A stretch of 64,000 nt of DNA from the NCBI RefSeq assembly GCF_001672775.1, contig NZ_LZKJ01000145.1, positions 1-64,000 on the forward strand, given 5' to 3'. Of this stretch, positions 6,827 to 15,894 are shown piece by piece; position 1 is the stretch's first letter, and every line of letters begins with the position of its first letter. The notes below the pieces were generated by a model. That model was not told the origin of the DNA. It did no database searches and saw nothing but the letters and a program-made list of their open reading frames with translations. A program made the translations under genes and the position numbers. This DNA is from Mycobacterium kyorinense (GTDB lineage Bacteria > Actinomycetota > Actinomycetes > Mycobacteriales > Mycobacteriaceae).

Positions 6827-9160
6827 TTACTTGTCGTGAGCTTGCTCGAGCAGCGAAACGATCGACGCCGGGCTGGCGGGCAGATGAGTCAGCGTTACAC
6901 CCAACGGCGCCAGCGCGTCGTTGATTGCGTTGATCACCGCCGGCGACGATCCGATGGCCCCGCCCTCGCCGACCCCCTTGTAGCCGCCGACACCGGGGCC
7001 GGGAATTTCGACGTGGCCGAACTCGATCGGCGGCACCTCGGTGGCCGTCGGCAACAGGTAGTCGACGAACGTCGACGACAACGGGTTGCCGTCGACGTCG
7101 TAGACCAGGTTTTCCATCAGCGCTCCGCCGATGCCCTGCACCGTCCCGCCGGCGATCTGGCCTTCCACCACATTGGGATTGATCATCGGGCCGACGTCTT
7201 CGCTGACGATGTAGCGCAACAGCTTGACGTGCCCGGTCTCCACGTCGACCTCGCAGGTGCAGGCGTGCGTAGCATTGGCCCAGTGGATCGGCGCCTGCGA
7301 GGTGAACCGTGCCGTCGCCTCCAACGACGCCGACGTCCCCGGCGGCAACTGCTGCGGCTCGTAGTAGGCCCGGTACGCCAGATCGGCGAAGCTCACGCTC
7401 TTCTCGGGATCGTCGTGCACGGTGGCGCGTGAATTCGCCAGTTCCACATCCGTTTCCGCCACGCCGAGATAATGCGCTGCCATCGCCACCACCTGCGCGC
7501 GCAGCATGCCGCCGGCCTCGTTGACCGCCCCGGCCGTCATCGGACCGCTGCGGCTGCCCTGGGTACCCGCCCCGTACGGCGTGACCGCGGTGTCACCCTG
7601 GATGCACGCCACGTCGGCGATGTCGGCGCCCAGCGCGTCGGCGGTCAACTGGACGACGGTGGTCTCGATGCTGTTACCGGTCGAGCCGCCGTTGACGTAG
7701 ACGTTGATCTTGCCGGTCGACTCGATGCGGATAGTCGCGCCCTCGGTGGCCAGGTGGCCGGTGGCGGCGCCGGTCGGCTCGATGTAGGCCGAAAACCCAA
7801 GCCCGAGATAGCGTCCCTGCGCCAGTGCCTCGCGCTGCTCTTTGCGGAAGCCTTCGTGGTCGAGGATCTTCACCGCCTGCTCGAACGTGTCGGCCGGCGC
7901 GACATGGTCATACGGCATGCCGTTGGGATTGAAGTAGGGCATCTCGTCGCCGCGAAGGATGTTGCGCCGCCGCAACTCCACCGGATCCATGTCCATCTTG
8001 CGGGCGGCGATGTCGAGCAGGATCTCCCGCGCCAGCGTTTCGTATTGCCACGGCCCGCGGTAGGCCGCCAGGCCGGCGGTGTTGGAGAACACCGTCTTGT
8101 AGTTGAAGCTGGCCTTGGGTACTCGGTAGGGACCGGGGAAGAACATGCCGATCGCGGCGGTGGTCAACACCGGATAGGGGGTGGGATAGGCGCCGATGTC
8201 CTGGGCGAAGTCGATGTCGGCGGCCAGCAGGGTGCCGTCGTCGTCGAAAGCCATTCGGGCTCTGCCGTTCACGTGGCGTGCCTGCCCGGCCGACATCAGG
8301 TTCTCACGACGGTCCTCGATCCACTTCAGCGCCGCCGGCACTTTGCGCGCGGCCAGCATGATGCACATGTCCTCGCGCATCGGCACCACCTTCTGACCGA
8401 AGCCGCCGCCGGTGTCGCGCATGATGACCCGCACCCGCTGCGCCGGGATGCCCAGCAGGCGCGCGGCGAATGCCCGCAGTTCGTGCGGCGTCTGAGTGGA
8501 GGCCCAGACGGTGAGTTCGTCTGCCGCAGAAGACCATTCGACGACGATGCCGCGTGTCTCGATCGGCACCGGCAGATAGATCTGCTGATAGACGTTTTCG
8601 GAGACCACGCACGCGGCGGCCGCGAAGGTCTCCTCGTCCGGCGGCGCTCCGGCCATGCCGCCGGCGACGTTGTCGGGATACGCCTCGTGGACCACGACGT
8701 CGGAGCCTTGCGCCGCGGTGAAGTCGGCGATGGCAGGCAGTGGCTCGTAATCGACCTCGACCAGTTCGACCGCGTCCTCGGCGACATACCGGTTCTCGGC
8801 GACGACGAGGGCAACGGGGTCGCCGACGAACTTGACCTCGCCTTCGGCCAGCGGCGGGCGCGGTGTGTCGGGGACGTCCTTGCCGGCTACCGCGTGCCAG
8901 GCTTCCTTGACGCACGGGTTGAGGTCGGTCGCCACGAACACCGCCCGTACGCCGGGCAGTGCCAGCGCCGCGCAGGTGTCGATGCTGTTGATGCGGGCGC
9001 GGGCGAACGGGCTGCGCACGAAACAGCCGTGCAGCATGCCCGGCCGCGAGACGTCGTCGACGAAGGTGCCCCGACCGGTGAGCAACCGGGTGTCTTCGAC
9101 CCGATGTACCCGAGTGCCGGCGTATCGAGGGGCGACGGTCCGTTGCGCCAGGTCAGCCAT
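6827..9160 (-). CDS. coxL: CO-dehydrogenase-like large subunit, molybdopterin-binding (CoxL family)
   Basis: The product is 777 aa, close to Rv0373c. This subunit binds the molybdopterin-cytosine-dinucleotide cofactor and the substrate. Family motifs include the N-terminal RVEDTRLLTGRGTFVDD, RDTGGGFGQK, and the C-terminal VGGYKGVGEGGAIGS. The active-site loop reads AYRGPW (about residues 366-371). Form I aerobic CO dehydrogenases have AYxCSFR here, with the catalytic Cys, so CO oxidation is doubtful and the substrate may be another small or heterocyclic compound. It is the first gene of the minus-strand operon coxL-G-M-S, divergent from xdhC. Confidence 0.9.
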   Translation of the reverse strand: MADLAQRTVAPRYAGTRVHRVEDTRLLTGRGTFVDDVSRPGMLHGCFVRSPFARARINSIDTCAALALPGVRAVFVATDLNPCVKEAWHAVAGKDVPDTPRPPLAEGEVKFVGDPVALVVAENRYVAEDAVELVEVDYEPLPAIADFTAAQGSDVVVHEAYPDNVAGGMAGAPPDEETFAAAACVVSENVYQQIYLPVPIETRGIVVEWSSAADELTVWASTQTPHELRAFAARLLGIPAQRVRVIMRDTGGGFGQKVVPMREDMCIMLAARKVPAALKWIEDRRENLMSAGQARHVNGRARMAFDDDGTLLAADIDFAQDIGAYPTPYPVLTTAAIGMFFPGPYRVPKASFNYKTVFSNTAGLAAYRGPWQYETLAREILLDIAARKMDMDPVELRRRNILRGDEMPYFNPNGMPYDHVAPADTFEQAVKILDHEGFRKEQREALAQGRYLGLGFSAYIEPTGAATGHLATEGATIRIESTGKINVYVNGGSTGNSIETTVVQLTADALGADIADVACIQGDTAVTPYGAGTQGSRSGPMTAGAVNEAGGMLRAQVVAMAAHYLGVAETDVELANSRATVHDDPEKSVSFADLAYRAYYEPQQLPPGTSASLEATARFTSQAPIHWANATHACTCEVDVETGHVKLLRYIVSEDVGPMINPNVVEGQIAGGTVQGIGGALMENLVYDVDGNPLSSTFVDYLLPTATEVPPIEFGHVEIPGPGVGGYKGVGEGGAIGSSPAVINAINDALAPLGVTLTHLPASPASIVSLLEQAHDK

Positions 9161-9193
9161 GCCATCGCTCCATCTCGATTCAGCAGGTTATCG

Positions 9194-9229
9194 CATTATG
9201 AGAAGTGCAATGCCATTATATGAGAGTGC
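9194..9229. promoter_or_regulatory. Direct-repeat pair in the coxL/xdhC divergent promoter region
   Basis: CATTATGAGAAGTGC (9194-9208) and CATTATATGAGAGTGC (9214-9229) lie 20 bp apart, on the same face of the helix, and are flanked by GTTATC copies at 9187 and 9231. This AT-rich 100 bp is the only space between the divergent cox operon and xdhC. It plausibly holds both promoters and a shared operator. The regulator is unknown. Confidence 0.4.
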
Positions 9230-9262
9230 GGTTATCACAGTCGATAGCCCGGGTGCCACGGA

Positions 9263-10396
9263 GTGATCGTGCGTGACGTCTTGCCGGAGTTGACCTCTGT
9301 CTGGAGAACCGGCGGCATCGCGGGCGTCGCCACCGTGGTGCGCACGCTGGGCTCGTCGCCGCGGCCGGCGGGTGCGGCGATGATGGTTGCGCCGGACGGA
9401 ACGGTCGCCGGGTCGGTGTCCGGTGGCTGCGTGGAGGCGGCGGTCTACGAACTGGCCACCGCGGTGGCCCGCGCCGGGCGGCCCGAGCTGCAGCGTTACG
9501 GCATCAGCGCTGACGATCCGTTCGCTGTCGGCCTGACCTGCGGCGGGGAGATCGACATCTTCGCCGAGCCGATCTCCCGGCACACCTTTCCGCAGTTGCA
9601 GATGGTGGCCGATCGCATCGCCACCCACCGCCCGACCGCGGTGGCCACCGTGATCGCCCATCCCGACCCCGGCCGGCTGGGCGGTCGGATGGTCATCACC
9701 GCCGACGCGGTCGACGGCTCGCTGGGCTCAGCGCGTACCGACGCCGCCGTCGCCGACGACGCCCGCGGCATGCTGGTCGCCGGACGCACCGGTGTGCTGA
9801 CCTATGGACCGGATGGCGAACGCCAGGACGTCGGCATGGAGGTGTTCGTGGCCAGCCATGCGCCGCCGCCAAGGATGCTGATTTTCGGCGCGATCGACTT
9901 CGCGGCGGCGCTGGCACGGCAGGGTGCCTTCCTTGGATACCGGGTCACGGTGTGTGACGCTCGCCCGGTGTTCGCCACCCGGGCCCGATTCCCGACCGCC
10001 GACGACGTCATCGTCGGCTGGCCTGACCGCTACTTGCGCGCGCAGGCCGCCAAGGGGGGCATCGACGCGCGAACCGTCATCTGTGTGCTGACCCACGACC
10101 CCAAGTTCGACGTACCGCTACTCGAGGTGGCGCTGCGGCTGCCCGTCGTCGGCTATGTCGGTGCGATGGGTTCGCGCCGCACCCACGACGATCGGCTGGA
10201 GCGACTGCGTGCGGCCGGACTGACCGAGGCCGAGCTCGGCCGGCTTGCCAGCCCGATCGGCCTGGATCTCGGTGCTCGTACCCCGGAAGAAACTGCGGTG
10301 TCGATCGCCGCTGAGGTCATCGCCCGCTGTTGGGGCGGCGGTGGGAGACCGCTGACCGAGGTCGACGGCCGGATCCACCACGACGTGGAGCCATGA
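9263..10396 (+). CDS. xdhC: XdhC/CoxI-family molybdenum cofactor maturation protein (copy 1)
   Basis: The product is 377 aa from GTG 9263; a second GTG at 9269 aligns with the start of the paralogue at 46225. XdhC proteins bind the molybdenum cofactor, protect it and aid its insertion into enzymes of the xanthine dehydrogenase/CODH family. The N-terminal XdhC_CoxI domain (GSVSGGCVEAAVYE, GLTCGGEIDIF) is followed by a C-terminal Rossmann domain (FGAIDFAAALARQG, YVGAMGSRRTHDDR). It is divergent from coxL and overlaps the MobA-like gene by 4 bp, consistent with maturation of the neighbouring enzyme. Confidence 0.9.
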   Translation: MIVRDVLPELTSVWRTGGIAGVATVVRTLGSSPRPAGAAMMVAPDGTVAGSVSGGCVEAAVYELATAVARAGRPELQRYGISADDPFAVGLTCGGEIDIFAEPISRHTFPQLQMVADRIATHRPTAVATVIAHPDPGRLGGRMVITADAVDGSLGSARTDAAVADDARGMLVAGRTGVLTYGPDGERQDVGMEVFVASHAPPPRMLIFGAIDFAAALARQGAFLGYRVTVCDARPVFATRARFPTADDVIVGWPDRYLRAQAAKGGIDARTVICVLTHDPKFDVPLLEVALRLPVVGYVGAMGSRRTHDDRLERLRAAGLTEAELGRLASPIGLDLGARTPEETAVSIAAEVIARCWGGGGRPLTEVDGRIHHDVEP

Positions 10397-11037
10397 GACG
10401 CGCCGACGACGATAGAGAAGGCAGCGACGAGGCGGGGGTCTCCCCGCTTGCGGGGGCGAGCGGCGCCATCAGGACTGTCGGGGTGCTGCTGGCCGCTGGC
10501 GCCGGCCGGCGCTACGGCAAGCCGAAGGTGCTCGTCGACGACTGGCTGCAGATCGCGGTGCGGGCGCTGCGCGACGGGGGATGCGACGACGTGGTAGTGG
10601 TGCTCGGCGCCGCCGAGGTGCCGGCCCCCGCTGATGCCACCGCGGTTACCGCGCATGACTGGCAGGACGGGCTGAGCGCAGCGGTGCGCACCGGGTTGGC
10701 CGCGGCCGATCGCGTGGGGGCCGACTACGCCGCACTGCACGTCGTCGACACCCCCGATGTCGGAGCCGACGTAGTGAGCCGAGTCCTGCAGCGGGCGTTG
10801 GCATCTCGCGGTGGGCTGGCGCGCGCGACGTTCGGCAGCCACCCCGGCCACCCCGTCGTCATCGCGCGCCGGCACTGGCCCGAGGTGCTGGCCCGCTTGA
10901 CCGGCGATCAGGGCGCGGGCGCTTACCTGCGCGACCGCTCGGATGTCGAGAATGTCGACTGCAGCGACTTGGCCAGCGGCCGTGATATTGATGAGCCGCC
11001 TGAACCCGCCGGTACGGTACTGGACAGTACTAAATGA
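10393..11037 (+). CDS. MobA/MocA-like nucleotidyltransferase
   Basis: The product is 214 aa from the ATG at 10393, which overlaps the xdhC stop. LLAAGAGRRYGKPKVL near the N-terminus is the nucleotide-binding signature LxxGxGxRxGxPK, and HVVDTPDVGADVV carries the metal-binding region. MocA-type enzymes attach CMP to molybdopterin, giving the cytosine dinucleotide used by CODH-like hydroxylases. The context (cox operon, xdhC) favours this over GMP transfer, but that is inference. Rv0371c is the remembered counterpart. The last codons overlap the TetR gene. Confidence 0.85.
   Translation: MRRADDDREGSDEAGVSPLAGASGAIRTVGVLLAAGAGRRYGKPKVLVDDWLQIAVRALRDGGCDDVVVVLGAAEVPAPADATAVTAHDWQDGLSAAVRTGLAAADRVGADYAALHVVDTPDVGADVVSRVLQRALASRGGLARATFGSHPGHPVVIARRHWPEVLARLTGDQGAGAYLRDRSDVENVDCSDLASGRDIDEPPEPAGTVLDSTK
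11017..11030. promoter_or_regulatory. Candidate TetR operator, 14 bp palindrome
   Basis: GTACTG-GA-CAGTAC, with perfect 6 bp arms, lies 3 bp before the ATG of the TetR gene at 11034. The preceding CGGTACGGTACTGG (11010-11023) recurs, with 12 of 14 bases the same, before mmpS at 11703-11716. Confidence 0.55.
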
Positions 11038-11645
11038 GGGACTCTATTGTGGGCGCTGTGACCCAGGTTGCCGACTGCGCAGCGGACCCCTCGCCGTGGT
11101 CGCCACGCGAAACCGAGTTGCTTACGGTGACATTGCAACTGCTGCAGGAACACGGCTATGACCGACTGACGGTGGATGCTGTCGCCGCCACCGCCCGAGC
11201 CAGCAAGGCCACCGTGTACCGGCGCTGGCCGTCGAAAGCCGAATTGGTGTTGGCCGCGCTCATCGAGGGGATCCGCCAGGTCGCCGTTCCGCCCGACACC
11301 GGCACGCTGCGTGGCGATTTGCTGCGCTTGGGTGAGCTGGTCGCCCAGGAGACTCGCCACCATGCCAGCACCATTCGCGCGGTGCTGGTGGAGACGTCGC
11401 GCAACCCGGCGCTCAACGAAGTCTTACAACGCGAATTCGTCGACGAACGGAAGGCCCTCGTCCGTCACGTGCTGCAGCAGGCCGTCGACCGCGGTGAGAT
11501 CGCCGAGGGGGCCATCAATGACGAACTGTGGGATCTGCTGCCGGGCTACCTGATCTTCCGGTCGGTCGTCCAGGACCGGCCGGCCAGCCCGCAGACGGTG
11601 CAAACCCTCGTCGACGACGTCATCCTGCCCAGCCTGACCCGCTAG
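11034..11645 (+). CDS. TetR-family transcriptional regulator
   Basis: The product is 203 aa. The helix-turn-helix is clear: TVDAVAATARASKATVYRRWPSKAELV (about residues 46-72). The C-terminal half is a helical ligand domain (TetR_C_11 type by appearance). The ATG overlaps the MobA-like stop, but a GTG at 11058 (VTQVADC) is an alternative that would leave room for a palindromic operator just upstream. A related motif precedes mmpS, so the protein probably represses itself and the mmpS-mmpL pair. M. tuberculosis has a comparable TetR gene beside mmpS4-mmpL4 (Rv0452, from memory). Confidence 0.9.
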   Translation: MRDSIVGAVTQVADCAADPSPWSPRETELLTVTLQLLQEHGYDRLTVDAVAATARASKATVYRRWPSKAELVLAALIEGIRQVAVPPDTGTLRGDLLRLGELVAQETRHHASTIRAVLVETSRNPALNEVLQREFVDERKALVRHVLQQAVDRGEIAEGAINDELWDLLPGYLIFRSVVQDRPASPQTVQTLVDDVILPSLTR

Positions 11646-11702
11646 GGCGACCTTGCCCGACCTCCGAACTGTATACGGCAGCGTCTCTTGTGCAGTCCGG
11701 TC

Positions 11703-11716
11703 CGGTACCGTACTGT
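11703..11716. promoter_or_regulatory. Candidate TetR site upstream of mmpS
   Basis: CGGTACCGTACTGT shares 12 of 14 bases with CGGTACGGTACTGG next to the TetR gene and contains the palindrome CGGTACCG. It lies about 70 bp before the mmpS start, where a repressor of this promoter would bind. Confidence 0.45.
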
Positions 11717-11784
11717 TCTCCTAGGTTTCCTGCCCAATACAGCGACGATGACCTCGGCGTCACCGGTGATCGAAAGGCCAACGG

Positions 11785-12231
11785 GTGAAGCGGCGTTCAG
11801 TCTTCGACCTGGTCAGGCGCTGGTGGATGGTGCTGGTCACCGTCGCGGTGGTGGCGCTCGCGGGGTTCGGCGTGTATCGGCTGCACGGCATCTTCGGCTC
11901 GCACAACGACACGTCCACTCCGACTGGCGTCCTCAACGACAGCGTTCCGTTCAACCCCAAGCGTGTGGTCTACGAGGTCTTCGGCGACCCGGGAGCGGTG
12001 GCCACCATCAACTACCAAGACATCCACGCGGTGCCGCAGCGCGTCGACCGCGCTCCGCTGCCGTGGAAATACGAGGACATCACTACCGACCCCGCGGTCA
12101 TCGCCAACCTGACAGCGCAAGGCAACAGCAGCACGCTCGGCTGCCGAATCATCATCAACGACGAGGTCAAGGACGAGAGGACCGTCAACGAAGTGAACGC
12201 CTACACCTACTGCCTCGACAAATCCGGATGA
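11785..12231 (+). CDS. mmpS: MmpS-family membrane accessory protein
   Basis: The product is 148 aa. One N-terminal transmembrane helix ([21 protein letters not shown], about residues 13-33) precedes a periplasmic beta-sandwich domain. That domain has the family features [25 protein letters not shown], and a Cys pair ([15 protein letters not shown]). MmpS4/MmpS5 assist their MmpL partners in siderophore or lipid export. The stop overlaps the mmpL start by 4 bp. The start is an ATG one base after a stop-free upstream GTG-rich stretch; no strong ribosome-binding site is seen. Confidence 0.92.
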   Translation: MKRRSVFDLVRRWWMVLVTVAVVALAGFGVYRLHGIFGSHNDTSTPTGVLNDSVPFNPKRVVYEVFGDPGAVATINYQDIHAVPQRVDRAPLPWKYEDITTDPAVIANLTAQGNSSTLGCRIIINDEVKDERTVNEVNAYTYCLDKSG

Positions 12232-15146
12232 GCGACCACCGCGCCCCGCGGGGCTTCGTGCCGCATACCATCCGCCGGCTTGCCGTACCGATCATCCTGT
12301 TGTGGGTCGGCGTGGCTGCCCTCACCAACATCGCGGTACCGAACCTGGAGACCGTGGCCAAGGCGCATCAGGTGGGCATGAGTTCCCCCAGCGCGCCGGC
12401 GCTGCAGGCGATGAAGCACATCGGCAAGGTGTTCGAACAATTCGACTCCGACAGCGCGGCGATGATCGTGCTGGAGGGCGACAAGCCCCTCGGCGACGAC
12501 GCCCACCGGTTCTACGACACCTTGATCCATCGGCTCGAGCAGGACACCAAGCACGTCGAGCACATCCAAGACTTCTGGGGCGACCCACTGACGGCGTCGG
12601 CCTCGCAGAGCAACGACGGCAAGGCCGCGCTGGTTCAGGTGTACCTGGCCGGTAATCAAGGCGACGCGTTGGCCGGCGAGTCCGTCGACGCGGTGCGCGA
12701 CATCGTCGACCACACACCAGCGCCAAAGGGCGTCAAGGCTTATGTCACCGGCGCGGCACCGCTGATCACCGATCAGTTCGAGGTGGGCAACAAAGGCATC
12801 CTCAAGGTCACGCTCATCACGTTCGTGGTGATCGTGACGATGTTGCTCTGGGTTTATCGTTCCGTGGTCACCACCATGCTGGTGCTCGTCACGGTCCTGG
12901 TCGAGCTCGCCGCGGCGCGGGGAGTCGTTGCCGTGCTGGGGAATTACGGCTTGATCGGACTCTCGACGTTCTCGGTCAACATCCTCACGCTGCTGGCGAT
13001 CGCCGCCGGCACGGACTACGCGATCTTTGTCCTGGGCCGGTATCACGAGGCGCGCGGAGCCGGCGAAGACCGAAAAACCGCCTTCGACACCATGTTTCAC
13101 GGCACCGCCCACGTCGTGCTGGGCTCGGGCCTGACGATTACCGGCGCGGTGTATTGCCTCACGTTCGCCCGGCAGCCCTATTTCCAATCGATGGGCGTTC
13201 CCTCGGCGGTGGGAATGCTGGTTTCGGTGATGACCGCGCTGACCTTGGCGCCCGCCGTGCTTGCGGTGGGCAGTCGCTTCGGTCTCCTCGAACCCAGGGT
13301 CACCATGCGGACGCGGGGGTGGCGGCGCATCGGCACCGCGATCGTGCGCTGGCCGGCGCCTATCCTCGTGGTGACTATCGCGGTCGCGCTTGTCGGGCTG
13401 CTCGCCCTACCGGGATACAAGACGAGTTACGATTCCAAGCCCTACCTACCGGCCGCGACCCCGGCCAAGATCGGATACGCGGCCGCAGAGCGGCATTTCT
13501 CCCAAGCGCGGCTGAATCCCGAGCTGCTGATGGTCGAGGCAGACCACGATCTGCGCAACCCGGCCGACATGCTCGTGTTGGAACGGATCGCCAAAAACGT
13601 CTTCCACACCCCGGGTATCGCGAAGGTGCAGGCGATTACCCGGCCGCTGGGCACGCCGCTTGACCACAGCTCGATACCGTTTCAGCTCAGCCAGCAAAGC
13701 GTCGGTCAGGTGATGAACCTGAAATACCAAAAGGACCGGGCGGCCGACTTACTCAAACAGGCCGGCGAGCTGAGAAAGACGATCGACATCTTGCAGCAGC
13801 AGTATGCCCTTCAGCAGCAGACAGCCGCGGCGACCCACGAACAGACCCAAAGCTTTCACGACACGATCGGCACGATCACCGACCTGAGAGACAAGATCGC
13901 GAATTTCGAGGACTTCTTTAGACCCATTCGCAGCTACTTCTACTGGGAAAAGCACTGCTACGACATCCCGGTCTGTTTCGCACTGAGGAACGTCTTCGAT
14001 GCCATCGACGGCATCGACGAACTCACTGAACAGTTCGAAAGCATCACCGCGTCATTGGACAAATTGGATGCCCTGCAGCCGCAACTGGTGGCGCTGATTC
14101 CGCCCCAAATCCAAAGCCAGATGACGAATCTCGAGCTGACGCTGTCCAACTACGCGACCAATTCCGGGATCAACAACCAGTCGGCCTTCGCGAACGACAA
14201 CCCGGCCGCAATGGGGCAAGCCTTCGACAAAGCCAAAAACGACGACTCCTTCTACCTGCCGCCCGAGGTGTTCTCCAACCCCGATTTCAAGCGAGGTCTG
14301 AAACTCTTCATGTCGCCGGATGGCAAAGCGGCGCAAATGATCATCACCCATGAAGGGGATCCCGCGACGCCCGAGGGCATCTCGCATATCGACGCCATCA
14401 AAAATGCGGCGAAAGAGTCCGTCAAGGGAACGCCGCTGGAGGGCTCCCACATCTATCTCGCGGGAACCGCCGCGACCTACAAAGACATCCAGGACTCGGT
14501 CAAATATGACCTGATGATCGTCGGGATCGCCGCGCTGAGCCTGATCCTGCTCATCATGATGATCATCACCCGAAGCCTCGTCGCCGCGATCGTCATTGTG
14601 GGCACGGTGGCCCTGTCGTTGGGCGCATCCTTTGGGCTGTCCGTGCTGGTGTGGCAGGACATCCTCGGTATGCAGTTGTACTGGGTTGTGCTGGCGCTAG
14701 CCGTCATCCTGCTGTTGGCAGTCGGATCCGACTACAACCTCCTACTGATCTCCCGGTTCAAAGAAGAAATCGGCGCCGGGTTGAAGACGGGCATCATCCG
14801 CGCGATGGCCGGCTCCGGTTCGGTGGTCACTACCGCCGGGCTGGTGTTTGCCGCCACGATGTCGTCATTCGCCTTCAGTGCGTTGGTGATTCTCGGACAA
14901 GTGGGCACCACTATCGCGCTGGGCTTGCTGTTCGACACCCTGATCGTCCGCTCCTTCATGACGCCGTCCATCGCAGCGCTGCTGGGGCGCTGGTTCTGGT
15001 GGCCGCAGCGGGTGCGTCCACGGCCGGCCAGTCAGATGTTGCAGCCGTACGGATCACGGCCCGCGGTGCGCCAACTGCTGCTCTGGGACGACCCGGAGGA
15101 GGACGACGCACCAGTGTCGAGTGTGAAACGTGGGATTCGAGTGTGA
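12228..15146 (+). CDS. mmpL: MmpL-family RND transporter (MmpL4/5 type)
   Basis: The product is 972 aa from the ATG at 12228. The frame is open further upstream, but that part is a shadow of mmpS. Two RND halves are visible: a transmembrane helix near residue 20, then helix clusters at about 195-360 and 750-930. The proton-relay motifs are [15 protein letters not shown] (from 261) and [15 protein letters not shown] (from 833). The periplasmic part between them contains a long coiled coil (about 500-660) with a Cys pair, as in MmpL4/MmpL5. Substrate is inferred to be a siderophore or glycolipid. Its stop codon lies inside an inverted-repeat arm. Confidence 0.93.
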   Translation: MSDHRAPRGFVPHTIRRLAVPIILLWVGVAALTNIAVPNLETVAKAHQVGMSSPSAPALQAMKHIGKVFEQFDSDSAAMIVLEGDKPLGDDAHRFYDTLIHRLEQDTKHVEHIQDFWGDPLTASASQSNDGKAALVQVYLAGNQGDALAGESVDAVRDIVDHTPAPKGVKAYVTGAAPLITDQFEVGNKGILKVTLITFVVIVTMLLWVYRSVVTTMLVLVTVLVELAAARGVVAVLGNYGLIGLSTFSVNILTLLAIAAGTDYAIFVLGRYHEARGAGEDRKTAFDTMFHGTAHVVLGSGLTITGAVYCLTFARQPYFQSMGVPSAVGMLVSVMTALTLAPAVLAVGSRFGLLEPRVTMRTRGWRRIGTAIVRWPAPILVVTIAVALVGLLALPGYKTSYDSKPYLPAATPAKIGYAAAERHFSQARLNPELLMVEADHDLRNPADMLVLERIAKNVFHTPGIAKVQAITRPLGTPLDHSSIPFQLSQQSVGQVMNLKYQKDRAADLLKQAGELRKTIDILQQQYALQQQTAAATHEQTQSFHDTIGTITDLRDKIANFEDFFRPIRSYFYWEKHCYDIPVCFALRNVFDAIDGIDELTEQFESITASLDKLDALQPQLVALIPPQIQSQMTNLELTLSNYATNSGINNQSAFANDNPAAMGQAFDKAKNDDSFYLPPEVFSNPDFKRGLKLFMSPDGKAAQMIITHEGDPATPEGISHIDAIKNAAKESVKGTPLEGSHIYLAGTAATYKDIQDSVKYDLMIVGIAALSLILLIMMIITRSLVAAIVIVGTVALSLGASFGLSVLVWQDILGMQLYWVVLALAVILLLAVGSDYNLLLISRFKEEIGAGLKTGIIRAMAGSGSVVTTAGLVFAATMSSFAFSALVILGQVGTTIALGLLFDTLIVRSFMTPSIAALLGRWFWWPQRVRPRPASQMLQPYGSRPAVRQLLLWDDPEEDDAPVSSVKRGIRV

Positions 15147-15192
15147 AACGCGGGCGGGATTTTCGCCCCCAGCCATCCCTGAGTTCACACTC
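15139..15192. terminator. Inverted repeat between convergent mmpL and enoyl-CoA hydratase genes
   Basis: GAGTGTGAA (15139-15147, including the mmpL stop) pairs with TTCACACTC (15184-15192). GGGCG/CGCCC (15152-15156/15164-15168) forms an inner stem. A second direct copy of CGAGTGTGAAACG lies at 15118-15130, still in the mmpL coding region. Its place between converging genes suggests a bidirectional terminator. Confidence 0.5.
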
Positions 15193-15201
15193 AATGTCCA
15201 G

Positions 15202-15894
15202 CTAGTCCGACGATGCGGCGGCATCCGCGATCAGCGCCTCCGCGGCGGGGCCGAACATCGTTTGCTTGATCGCCCCTAGCGTGCCGGGATCCTTCCCGCC
15301 CAGTGGCCGCAGCAGGTCAACCGCCGCGGCGGTCACCGCACCTTCGCCTGCGGTCGCGTCGACCAGGCCGTGGCTCGCCGCGTCGTCACCGCCGAAGCGC
15401 CGACCGGTGGTCATCGAGGCGACCGCCGCCTGCGGGGTGAGTTTGGCCTGGATCAGTGCGGCCATCCCGGGCGTGAACGGGATGCGAATATCCGCTTCGG
15501 GAAAACAGAAGTAGCCGCGGTCGGCCCGCATCACCCGAAAATCGTGTGCCAGAGCCAGCATTGCTCCGGCGCCGAATGCGTGGCCGACAATAGCGGCAGC
15601 GGTCGGAACGGGCAGCGTCAATATCCGGGCCAATATGGCCTGGACCTGCCCGACGTACCACTGGGTCTGCTCGCCATGGGCGGCCAGCCAGTCCAGGTCC
15701 AGACCGTTGGTGTAGAACTTGCCGGCCGCTGTGGTGACGAGGCCAGCTGCACCGGACCCGACGATCTCGTCCAGGTGGGAGTTCATCTCGTCGAGAAACA
15801 CTGGCGAGAACCGGTTTTCGCCGTCGCCGAGGTCCAGGACGGCGATCTTTCCGTCATACTTCAGGCTAATTCCCACGGCTTTTTCCCTTCCCAT
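15202..15894 (-). CDS. Enoyl-CoA hydratase/isomerase family protein
   Basis: The product is 230 aa, a short crotonase-fold protein. GKFYTNGLDLDWL and VGHAFGAGAMLALAHDFRVMR form the oxyanion-hole and CoA-binding regions, and FCFPEADIRIPFTPGM follows. The usual catalytic Glu pair of EchA hydratases is not obvious; this resembles the short delta3,delta2-enoyl-CoA isomerase-like group, which includes plant and mycobacterial members with FxFPE. The exact reaction is therefore open. It overlaps the TetR gene upstream by 29 bp and is probably its co-regulated partner. Confidence 0.82.
   Translation of the reverse strand: MGREKAVGISLKYDGKIAVLDLGDGENRFSPVFLDEMNSHLDEIVGSGAAGLVTTAAGKFYTNGLDLDWLAAHGEQTQWYVGQVQAILARILTLPVPTAAAIVGHAFGAGAMLALAHDFRVMRADRGYFCFPEADIRIPFTPGMAALIQAKLTPQAAVASMTTGRRFGGDDAASHGLVDATAGEGAVTAAAVDLLRPLGGKDPGTLGAIKQTMFGPAAEALIADAAASSD

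Noticed and set aside
7472-9223. A 583-codon plus-strand frame opposite coxL, and similar long frames opposite dnaK (21468-22805), dnaJ (23428-24573) and ttfA (30744-32432)
   Set aside because: All mirror well-identified genes and have Arg/Gly/His-rich, motif-free translations.
11688-12227. N-terminal extension of mmpL
   Set aside because: The extra 180 residues are mmpS in another frame; the ATG at 12228 overlaps the mmpS stop and starts a normal MmpL.
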